Assembly (NCBI RefSeq): GCF_016722785.1
Contig: NZ_JAEQNE010000007.1
Span: 186,001-250,000, forward strand
Length of the DNA: 64,000 nt
Direction: 5' to 3'
Source: Ramlibacter monticola
GTDB lineage: Bacteria; Pseudomonadota; Gammaproteobacteria; Burkholderiales; Burkholderiaceae_C
A program made the position numbers and the translations under genes. Under the pieces are notes generated by a model. That model was not told the origin of the DNA. It searched no databases and was given only the letters and a program-made list of their open reading frames with translations. Of this stretch, positions 57,794 to 64,000 are shown one piece after another. The number at the start of each line of letters is the position of its first letter. Position 1 is the stretch's first letter.

Positions 57794-58843
57794 GTGCAGG
57801 GAAACGAACCGCACCCGGTTCTGAAACGAGATTCTGCTTTGGAAATCCTTCTGCTCGAGCGACTGGCTCCCGACGCGCAGGCCTGGCTGCAGGCGCGGCA
57901 CCGGGTCGGCTTCCGGCCCGAACTGGCCGAGGACGCCGGCGCCCTGCGCCGCGAGCTGTACAACGTGCAGGCGCTCGTCCTGCCGCGCAAGATCGTCGTC
58001 ACCCGGGAAATGCTGGATTTCTCCCCCGTCCTGCGCGCCGTCGCGCGGCTGCACGTGGGCACCGAGAACACCGACCTCGAAGCCTGCCGGGACCACCGGA
58101 TCCGGGTGATCCAGGGACGGCACGCGCACGTGCGCTCCAATGCCGAATACCTGCTGGCCAGCCTGCTGCTGCTGATGCGGCGCGGCATCGGCGCGGCGCT
58201 GAAGGGCGAACGCGACGCGCCTCCCCTGATGGGCCGCGAGCTGCACGGCAGCGTGGTCGGCATCCTGGGCCTCGCGCCGGCCGCCCACGCGCTCGCGATG
58301 ATGCTGCATGGCCTCGGCGCGCGGCTGATCGGCTACGACCCGGCGGTGCACCACACCGCCTCGGTCTGGCATCGCCTGCACATCGAACCGGTGGGCCTGC
58401 AGGAAATGCTGTCGATGGCCGACGCCGTGTCGGTGCAGGTCCTGTACGCCTCGCGTTTCCAGGGCTTCCTGAACGAGAAGGTGCTGGCCCATTGCAAGCC
58501 CGGCCAGCTCTGGGTGGCCACCACGCGGTCCCGGATCTTCGATCCCAACGCGTTCGCGCAGGCCCTGAAGGACGGGCGCATCGAAGCAGCCATGCTCGAT
58601 GGCGCGGAAGCGGGTTTCGCCGGCAAGGGCACGCCGCTGGCCGACCTGCCCAACCTGTACCTCACGCCGCGCATCGGTTCGCTGACGCACGAATCCCGCC
58701 TGCGGGCGAGCTGGTACGTCGCCCAGAAGCTGCACGAAACGCTGACCACGCCGCGCAGCACCGGGCTCGACACCATCCTCAGCGGCCCGGTGCCGCTCGA
58801 CGACGACGGGGCGGCGACGCCCTCCGCGCCGGGCCCCGTCTGA
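57794..58843 (+). CDS. D-isomer-specific 2-hydroxyacid dehydrogenase-like protein
   Basis: A 349-residue protein of the phosphoglycerate dehydrogenase fold: catalytic-domain strand LEILLLERLAP, NAEYLLASLLLLMRRG, Rossmann region GSVVGILGLAPAAHALAMML, and PGQLWVATTRSRIFDPNAFA with the substrate Arg. The usual catalytic His (TPHIG) is Arg here (LTPRIGSLTHESR). The nucleotide loop GILGLA departs from GxGxxG. It may be inactive or have a changed reaction. The start is GTG at 57794; a Met-free N-terminus leaves some doubt. It ends exactly where valS ends on the other strand. Confidence 0.8.
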   Translation: MQGNEPHPVLKRDSALEILLLERLAPDAQAWLQARHRVGFRPELAEDAGALRRELYNVQALVLPRKIVVTREMLDFSPVLRAVARLHVGTENTDLEACRDHRIRVIQGRHAHVRSNAEYLLASLLLLMRRGIGAALKGERDAPPLMGRELHGSVVGILGLAPAAHALAMMLHGLGARLIGYDPAVHHTASVWHRLHIEPVGLQEMLSMADAVSVQVLYASRFQGFLNEKVLAHCKPGQLWVATTRSRIFDPNAFAQALKDGRIEAAMLDGAEAGFAGKGTPLADLPNLYLTPRIGSLTHESRLRASWYVAQKLHETLTTPRSTGLDTILSGPVPLDDDGAATPSAPGPV

Positions 58844-61666
58844 TCAGCCGAGCCGCTGCAGCTGCGCCTGCATCTTCTGCAGGGTGGCGGTGAAGTCGGC
58901 GATGCGCTTGCGTTCCTGCTCGATCACCGCCGGCGGCGCCTTGGCCACGAAGGCTTCGTTGGCGAGCTTGCCGTTCGCCTTGGCCAGTTCGCCCTGCAGG
59001 CGGCCGACCTCCTTCGCGAGGCGCGCCTTCTCGGCGGCCACGTCGATCTCCATGTACAGGCACAGGCGCGCGTCGCCCGCCACGGCGACCGGCGCCACGC
59101 CCGCCGCCGCCGCCCACGCGGCCTCGTCGTCGAAGATGCGCACTTCGCTCAGCTTCGCCAGCGCCTGCAGCACGGGCGCGGCCTCGCGCATGAAGGCCGC
59201 GTCGCCGACCACGTAGGCCGGCAGCCGCGTGCCGGGCGACACGTTCATCTCGCCGCGCAGGTTGCGGCAGGCGTCGACCACGCCCTTGAGCCGCGCCATC
59301 CAGGCTTCCGCCTCGGGATGCACGTTCGCGGCGTTGGACTCGGGGTAGGGCGCGACGCTGACCGACTCGCCCGGCTTGCCGGCCACCGGGGCGACCTTCT
59401 GCCACAGCTCCTCGGTGATGAAGGGGATCACCGGGTGCGCCAGGCGCAGGATCGCTTCCAGCACGCGGATCAGCGTGCGGCGGGTGCCGCGCTGCTGCGC
59501 CGCATCGCCCGTCTGCACCTGCACCTTGGCGATCTCCAGGTACCAGTCGCAGTACTCGTCCCAGACGAACTGGTAGATGGTGTTGGCGACGTTGTCGAGG
59601 CGGTATTCCTCGAAGCCCTTCGCCACCTCGCCCTCGGCCTTCTGCAGCAGCGAGATGATCCAGCGGTCGGCGGCGGTGAGCGTGGCGTCCTGCTCCGACA
59701 GGTCCTGCCCCTCGCAGTTCATCAGCACGAAGCGGGTCGCGTTCCAGAGCTTGTTGCAGAAGTTGCGGTAGCCCTCACAGCGCTTCGCATCGAAGTTGAT
59801 CGACCGGCCCAGCGTCGCCAGCGCGGCGAAGGTGAAGCGCAGCGCGTCGGCGCCGTAGGCGGGAATGCCCTCGGGGAATTCCTTCTCGGTGTTCCTGCGC
59901 ACGGTGGGCGCCGTCTCGGGCTTGCGCAGGCCCGTGGTGCGCTTTTCCAGCAGCGGCGACAGCGCGATGCCGTCGATCAGGTCGACCGGGTCGAGCACGT
60001 TGCCTTCCGACTTGCTCATCTTCTTGCCGTGCGAGTCGCGCACCAGGCCGTGGATGTAGACGTGGCGGAAGGGCACCTGGCCGGTGAAGTGGGTCGTCAT
60101 CATGATCATCCGGGCGACCCAGAAGAAGATGATGTCGTAGCCCGTCACCAGCACCGTGGACGGCAGGTACAGGTCCAGCTCCGGCGTCTTCGCCGGCCAG
60201 CCCAGCGTCGAGAAGGGGACCAGCGCCGACGAATACCAGGTGTCCAGCACGTCGGGGTCGCGCGTGAGCGTGCGACCCGGGGCCTGCGCCTGGGCCTCGG
60301 CCTCGCTGGCGGCCACGTACACGTTGCCCTGCTCGTCGTACCAGGCCGGGATCTGGTGGCCCCACCAGAGCTGGCGCGAGATGCACCAGTCCTGGATGTT
60401 GTTCATCCACTGGTTGTAGGTGTTGACCCAGTTCTCGGGCACGAAGCGCACCGCACCGCTCTCTACCGCGGCGATCGCCTTCTGGGCGATCGACTGGCCG
60501 GTGGGGTCCTGGTCGCTGACCTTCGTCATCGCCACGAACCACTGGTCCGTCAGCATCGGCTCCACCACCTGGCCCGTGCGGGCGCAGCGCGGCACCATCA
60601 GCTTGTGCTTCTTCGTCTCGGCGAGCAGGCCGCGGGCTTCCAGGTCCTTCACGACCTGCTTGCGGGCCTCGAAGCGGTCCATGTCGCGGTAGGCGGCCGG
60701 GGCGTTGTCGTTGATCCGGGCGTCCAGCGTCAGCACGCCGATCATCGGCAGCCTGTGGCGCTGGCCCACGAGGTAGTCGTTCGGGTCGTGCGCCGGCGTC
60801 ACCTTCACCACGCCGGTGCCGAACTCGCGGTCCACGTACTCGTCGGCGATCACGGGGATGGCGCGGTCGCACAGGGGAAGCTCCACCGTCTTGCCCACCA
60901 GGTGCCGGTAGCGCTCGTCCTCGGGGTGGACCATGACGGCGACGTCGCCCAGCATGGTCTCGGGGCGCGTGGTCGCCACCGTCAGCTGGCCGGAGCCGTC
61001 GCTGAGCGGGTAGTGGATGTGCCAGAGGAAGCCGTCCTCCTCCTCGCTCTCCACCTCCAGGTCGGACACGGCGGTCTTGAGCTCGGGGTCCCAGTTGACC
61101 AGGCGCTTGCCGCGGTAGATCAGGCCCTGCTGGTACAGCTGCACGAAGGTCTCGGTCACGACCTTCGAGAGCTTCTCGTCCATCGTGAAGTACTCGTGCG
61201 ACCAGTCCACGCTGTCGCCCATGCGGCGCATCTGCATGGTGATGGTGTTGCCGGACTTCTCCTTCCACTCCCACACCTTCTGCACGAAGGCGCCGCGGCC
61301 CAGGTCGTGGCGGCTGAGCCCCTGCTCCTGCAGCTGGCGCTCCACCACGATCTGCGTGGCGATGCCCGCGTGGTCGGTGCCGGGCAGCCAGAGGGCGTTG
61401 AAGCCGCGCATCCGGTGGTAGCGCGTCAGGCTGTCCATGATGGTCTGGTTGAACGCGTGGCCCATGTGCAGGGTGCCGGTCACGTTCGGGGGCGGCAGCT
61501 GGATGGCGAAGGCGGGCTCTGCCTCCCGGGCCGCGCCGGTGCCGCGGTAGCCCGCCCTGGCGTAGCCGCGCTGTTCCCACAGCGGGCCCCACCTGGCCTC
61601 GATGGCGGCGGGCTCGAAAGACTTGGAGAGGCTGTTCAGCCCGGGTTGTTCGGTGTCGGTGCTCAC
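58844..61666 (-). CDS. valS: Valyl-tRNA synthetase
   Basis: A 940-residue class I synthetase. The HIGH-type motif is PNVTGTLHMGHAFN near residue 60, the editing domain is present (TTRPETMLGDVAVMV) and KMSKSEGNVLDP holds the KMSKS loop. The C-terminus is the valine-specific coiled coil (LAKEVGRLQGELAKANGKLA). Length fits the family. A large + strand frame over the same interval is its antisense shadow. The start MSTDTEQPG is the first Met before the conserved region. Confidence 0.97.
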   Translation of the reverse strand: MSTDTEQPGLNSLSKSFEPAAIEARWGPLWEQRGYARAGYRGTGAAREAEPAFAIQLPPPNVTGTLHMGHAFNQTIMDSLTRYHRMRGFNALWLPGTDHAGIATQIVVERQLQEQGLSRHDLGRGAFVQKVWEWKEKSGNTITMQMRRMGDSVDWSHEYFTMDEKLSKVVTETFVQLYQQGLIYRGKRLVNWDPELKTAVSDLEVESEEEDGFLWHIHYPLSDGSGQLTVATTRPETMLGDVAVMVHPEDERYRHLVGKTVELPLCDRAIPVIADEYVDREFGTGVVKVTPAHDPNDYLVGQRHRLPMIGVLTLDARINDNAPAAYRDMDRFEARKQVVKDLEARGLLAETKKHKLMVPRCARTGQVVEPMLTDQWFVAMTKVSDQDPTGQSIAQKAIAAVESGAVRFVPENWVNTYNQWMNNIQDWCISRQLWWGHQIPAWYDEQGNVYVAASEAEAQAQAPGRTLTRDPDVLDTWYSSALVPFSTLGWPAKTPELDLYLPSTVLVTGYDIIFFWVARMIMMTTHFTGQVPFRHVYIHGLVRDSHGKKMSKSEGNVLDPVDLIDGIALSPLLEKRTTGLRKPETAPTVRRNTEKEFPEGIPAYGADALRFTFAALATLGRSINFDAKRCEGYRNFCNKLWNATRFVLMNCEGQDLSEQDATLTAADRWIISLLQKAEGEVAKGFEEYRLDNVANTIYQFVWDEYCDWYLEIAKVQVQTGDAAQQRGTRRTLIRVLEAILRLAHPVIPFITEELWQKVAPVAGKPGESVSVAPYPESNAANVHPEAEAWMARLKGVVDACRNLRGEMNVSPGTRLPAYVVGDAAFMREAAPVLQALAKLSEVRIFDDEAAWAAAAGVAPVAVAGDARLCLYMEIDVAAEKARLAKEVGRLQGELAKANGKLANEAFVAKAPPAVIEQERKRIADFTATLQKMQAQLQRLG

Positions 61667-61679
61667 CCGGGGATTTTAA

Positions 61680-61699
61680 GAGGGCGGCGCCGCGCCCTC
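61680..61699 (-). terminator. Possible terminator after the DUF2783 gene
   Basis: GAGGGCG and CGCCCTC form a 7-bp stem; on the - strand it is followed by TTAAAAT. It lies 5 bp past the DUF2783 stop and just before valS. Confidence 0.45.
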
Positions 61700-61703
61700 C
61701 GGT

Positions 61704-61892
61704 TCAGGAAGGAAAGGCCTTGGCCGCCTCCACGCACTCCTTCAGCACCTTGGCGTCGCCGACCTGGTTGGCCAGGAGGAGCACGAGCCGCGCATTGAGC
61801 ATCGCGGACTGCTCGGCGCTCAGGTCCTGGTGGGCGTCGAGCAGCTGCTCGTAGAAGGCGTCGGCGTCCTGGAAGTTCAGTTGCGTCTTCAT
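61704..61892 (-). CDS. DUF2783 family small protein
   Basis: A 62-residue protein: LNFQDADAFYEQLLDAHQDL, SAEQSAMLNARLVLLLANQV, GDAKVLKECVEAAKAF. This fits DUF2783, a family encoded next to FAD-dependent aromatic monooxygenases. The start overlaps the monooxygenase stop (ATGA), and GGAGGAGG lies 7 bp upstream. It is probably a small partner of the monooxygenase; function unknown. Confidence 0.8.
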   Translation of the reverse strand: MKTQLNFQDADAFYEQLLDAHQDLSAEQSAMLNARLVLLLANQVGDAKVLKECVEAAKAFPS

Positions 61893-63610
61893 GCGGTTTC
61901 CTCCTCCAGGGCCGTGCCAAGGGCCTTGCCGACGGCGTGCACCAGCGTGGCATCCACGCTCTCGCCCGTGGCGGCGACGTAGCTGTCCGGCCGCAGCAGC
62001 GCCCAGGCATGGCCGAACACGTGGCAGGCGCCCTGCAGGTGGTCCCGGTTGTCCCGGATCCACTCCGTCGCCCCGGGGCGGTCGTCCGGCCCCAGCACCT
62101 GCACCGCGCGCACCGGCGCCATGCGCGTGATCTCGGACAGGCGCTGCAGCGCCGCCGGGCTGGTCGAGCCGAACACCAGCACCAGCAGGCAGCCGTCGGC
62201 CCAGCGCAGCAGGTCGTTGACCGTGCCGGGTGCGCCGTCGGGCCACTCGAAGGCCACGTTCTGCACCGACAGGCCGCCGGTGGGCTCGCAGGCGCTGGAG
62301 CGGGTGTAGGGGTTGGCGATCGCCATGCGGCCGGTGTTCACCAGCTGGCGCGCGAACATGTACTGGCGCGCCAGGCTCAGGGTCGCGTCGCGGAACATCT
62401 TCTCGGTCGTCGTGGCCGGGCGCAGGAAGCGCGCCGTGCGGTTGGTGACCTTGACGTTCTGCTGCGCGGCCTCGTGCCGCTCCTCGTGGTAGCTGTCCAG
62501 GAGCGCCGGGGCGGCGCGGCCCTTCAGGACGGCGGCCAGCTTCCAGGCCAGGTTGTCGGCGTCGGCGATGCCCGTGTTGCCGCCGCGGGCGCCGAACGGG
62601 CTCACCACCTTGGCGGCATCGCCCATGAAGAACACGCGGCCGTGCCGCATGCGGTCCACGCACTCGCTGCGGTAGGCGTAGGGGCCGACCCACACGATCT
62701 CGACTTCCGCGTCGGGCCCGAACTGGCGCACGAGGCGCTCGCGCACCACCTCCTCGCGGCTGGCCTCGGCCGGGTCGGAATCGGGCGCCATCTGGTAGTC
62801 GATGCGCCAGACGTTGTCGCCCATGAGGTGCTGCCACACGGCGCGGTTGTCGTTGAACGGCGCCTCGATCCAGGTGTGGCGCTCCACCGGCGGGTGCTTG
62901 GTGAAGCGCACGTCGGCGATGCACCAGCGGTCGTCGCCCTTCTTCGCCGCGACGGAGGCGCCCGCCCACTCGCGGAAGGGGCTGTGGGAGCCGGTCGCGT
63001 CGATCACGTGGTCGGCGCGGATCTGGTAGTCACCGGCCGGGGTGGTGACGGTGAGCGTCGCGCACTCGTTGTCCTGCGAGAAGGCGGTGACACGGTTCTT
63101 CCAGCGCAGTTCGACGTTGCCGTGCTCGTAGATGCGCTCCACGAGATAGCCCTCGATGTAGAACTGCTGGATGTTGATGAAGGCCGGCTGGGTCGACAGG
63201 TTGAAGGCGCCCTGCTGCTTCAGGTCGAAGGAATAGACCTCGTCCTGGCCGGCGAAGGTGCGGCCCACGCTCCACTGGATGCCCCGGGCCGCGATGCGCT
63301 CGTAGACGCCCAGGCGCTGGAAGATCTCCAGCGACTTCTGCGTGTAGCAGATGCCCCGCGAGGAGGCCCCCTTGACGCCGACCGTGTTGTCCTCGTCCAG
63401 CAGGACGGCGCTGATCCCGTACTGGGCCAGCGCGCAGGCCAGGGTGAGGCCCGTGATGCCGCCGCCCACGATCACGATCTCGTGGTGGCTGGGCTGGCCG
63501 CCGGCGATCTCCGGCGGTTCCTTGAAGGGGTATTCGGGCAGCTCGTAGCCGCTGCCCTGGGTGAATTCGTAGCCGTTGGAATACGCCGTCTCGGCGTAGT
63601 GGTCCGCCAT
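61889..63610 (-). CDS. FAD-dependent monooxygenase (MhpA-like aromatic hydroxylase family)
   Basis: A 573-residue class A flavoprotein hydroxylase. The dinucleotide-binding motif EIVIVGGGITGLTLACALA is near residue 44. GRVFFMGDAAKVVSPFGARG is the second FAD motif. A thioredoxin-like C-terminal domain follows (DGCLLVLVFGSTSPAALQRL). Relatives hydroxylate 3-(3-hydroxyphenyl)propionate or similar phenols using NAD(P)H and O2. The start MADHYAET has GAGGAGGAG 7 bp upstream. Neighbours are a VOC protein (upstream) and DUF2783, consistent with aromatic catabolism; the substrate is unknown. Confidence 0.88.
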   Translation of the reverse strand: MADHYAETAYSNGYEFTQGSGYELPEYPFKEPPEIAGGQPSHHEIVIVGGGITGLTLACALAQYGISAVLLDEDNTVGVKGASSRGICYTQKSLEIFQRLGVYERIAARGIQWSVGRTFAGQDEVYSFDLKQQGAFNLSTQPAFINIQQFYIEGYLVERIYEHGNVELRWKNRVTAFSQDNECATLTVTTPAGDYQIRADHVIDATGSHSPFREWAGASVAAKKGDDRWCIADVRFTKHPPVERHTWIEAPFNDNRAVWQHLMGDNVWRIDYQMAPDSDPAEASREEVVRERLVRQFGPDAEVEIVWVGPYAYRSECVDRMRHGRVFFMGDAAKVVSPFGARGGNTGIADADNLAWKLAAVLKGRAAPALLDSYHEERHEAAQQNVKVTNRTARFLRPATTTEKMFRDATLSLARQYMFARQLVNTGRMAIANPYTRSSACEPTGGLSVQNVAFEWPDGAPGTVNDLLRWADGCLLVLVFGSTSPAALQRLSEITRMAPVRAVQVLGPDDRPGATEWIRDNRDHLQGACHVFGHAWALLRPDSYVAATGESVDATLVHAVGKALGTALEEETA

Positions 63611-63640
63611 CGTGAGCTCCTCCTCGCAGGGTTCCCATCC

Positions 63641-63682
63641 TAGCGGGACATGCTTACTTCCCAGCGGGACCTGCTTACTTAT
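63641..63682. repeat. Two-copy 21-bp tandem repeat
   Basis: TAGCGGGACATGCTTACTTC and CAGCGGGACCTGCTTACTTA (each 21 bp with the next base) lie back to back between the VOC and monooxygenase genes; 17 of 21 positions agree. The right copy covers the VOC stop codon. Confidence 0.6.
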
Positions 63683-64000
63683 TTGTTCGCGAACTCCGGC
63701 CGGTCGTTCTGCTGCGGCTTCAGCGGCGCGTCGCCCTTGCCCGCGGCGCGGTCCCGTCGCCACTGTTCCTTGCGCGCCGTCCACTCGCGCAGGCGGGCGT
63801 GGGCCGTCCGGCTTTCCTGCAGCATCTGGAATTCGTCCGCGAGCTGCGCGGTCAGCTCCAGCCGGATCCCGTTCGGGTCGAAGAAATAGATGCTGTGGAA
63901 GATGTGGTGGTCCGTGATGCCCAGCACTTCCACGCCGTGGGCCTCCAGCCGCGCCTTCATGTCCTGCAGCGCCTGGATCGAATCGACGCGGAAGGAGATG
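63679..64000 (-). CDS. VOC family protein, 5' end beyond the window
   Basis: The last 107 residues of a glyoxalase/dioxygenase-fold protein. SFRVDSIQALQDMKARLEAH, HGVEVLGITDHHIFHSIYFF and DPNGIRLELTAQ are typical; the His and the Glu of RLEL would be metal ligands. A charged helical tail follows (RLREWTARKEQWRRDRAAG). The N-terminal half is outside the window. It is upstream of the monooxygenase on the same strand, with 68 bp between, and may be a ring-cleavage or isomerase partner. Confidence 0.8.
   Translation of the reverse strand, partial: ISFRVDSIQALQDMKARLEAHGVEVLGITDHHIFHSIYFFDPNGIRLELTAQLADEFQMLQESRTAHARLREWTARKEQWRRDRAAGKGDAPLKPQQNDRPEFANK

Noticed and set aside
59318..61798. 826-codon open frame on the + strand opposite valS
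   Set aside because: It is the antisense shadow of a highly conserved GC-rich gene; composition is Arg/His/Val/Leu-rich low-complexity typical of such shadows.
61937..63643. 568-codon + strand open frame opposite the FAD monooxygenase
   Set aside because: Antisense shadow; the - strand gene has two FAD motifs and a good ribosome site.

Overview
The window looks like chromosomal DNA of a GC-rich betaproteobacterium of the Burkholderiales, most likely Comamonadaceae (Ramlibacter/Variovorax-like). This rests on an orphan Bug-type solute receptor, a short betaproteobacterial H-NS-like protein, a ferredoxin-reductase of the CDP-6-deoxy-glucoseen-reductase type, and overall base and codon use. No 16S gene is present, so genus is inference.

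Layout. (1) 0.3-9.6 kb, + strand: an exopolysaccharide assembly operon (WcaI-type fucosyltransferase, GT25, GT4, Wzy-like polymerase, GT2, WcaF-type acetyltransferase, GT2, pyruvyl transferase, Wzx-like flippase). It is visibly less GC-rich than the flanks. (2) 9.8-13.2 kb: an insertion-sequence nest. A decayed IS66-family element with an 8-bp target duplication is interrupted in tnpC by an intact-looking 1260-bp IS3-family element with a 4-bp target duplication. Remnants of older transposases flank it. (3) 13.3-20.6 kb, - strand: galU, a VanZ-like gene, manC, gmd, fcl and a Wzc tyrosine autokinase, i.e. UDP-glucose and GDP-fucose supply plus chain-length control. (4) 20.8-29 kb: general genes (outer-membrane barrel, Bug receptor, His-rich exported protein, 2Fe-2S reductase, SDR epimerase), an uncharacterised large/small membrane-protein pair, a PDZ protein with a degenerate HtrA catalytic triad, and an H-NS homologue. 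(5) 29-36.9 kb, - strand: a second export module, YjbH, Wza, Wzb, a second Wzc and a WecA-like priming transferase, with the wreck of a second yjbH copy between yjbH and wza.

(6) 37.0-54.2 kb: a genomic island inserted in a tRNA-Leu(CAA) gene. It is bounded by a perfect 59-bp direct repeat of the tRNA 3' half. It carries a tyrosine integrase with a DUF4224-like partner, a winged-helix protein, a replication-relaxation-like protein, several unknown small genes, a lipoprotein, and a type I restriction-modification operon (hsdM-hsdS-AlbA/ATPase-hsdR). Three non-coding signals stand out: helically phased GTCCGCATGCGGAC palindromes at 43.2-43.4 kb, a run of about nine GC-rich hairpins with recurrent TNGG-type loops at 45.26-45.65 kb, and paired ATGCGGAAA sites just inside both ends.

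(7) 54.3-64 kb: chromosomal backbone (cysM, NUDIX hydrolase, tusA-like, hexose-6-P mutarotase, a second galU, a dehydrogenase-like protein lacking the catalytic His, valS) and the end of an FAD-monooxygenase/DUF2783/VOC operon.

Together the sugar-nucleotide genes, glycosyltransferases and Wzx/Wzy/Wza/Wzb/Wzc/YjbH proteins predict a fucose-containing, acetylated and pyruvylated colanic-acid-like exopolysaccharide. This is inference from families; no sugar structure can be read from sequence. All coordinates, motifs and repeats were read by eye; no database search was run.
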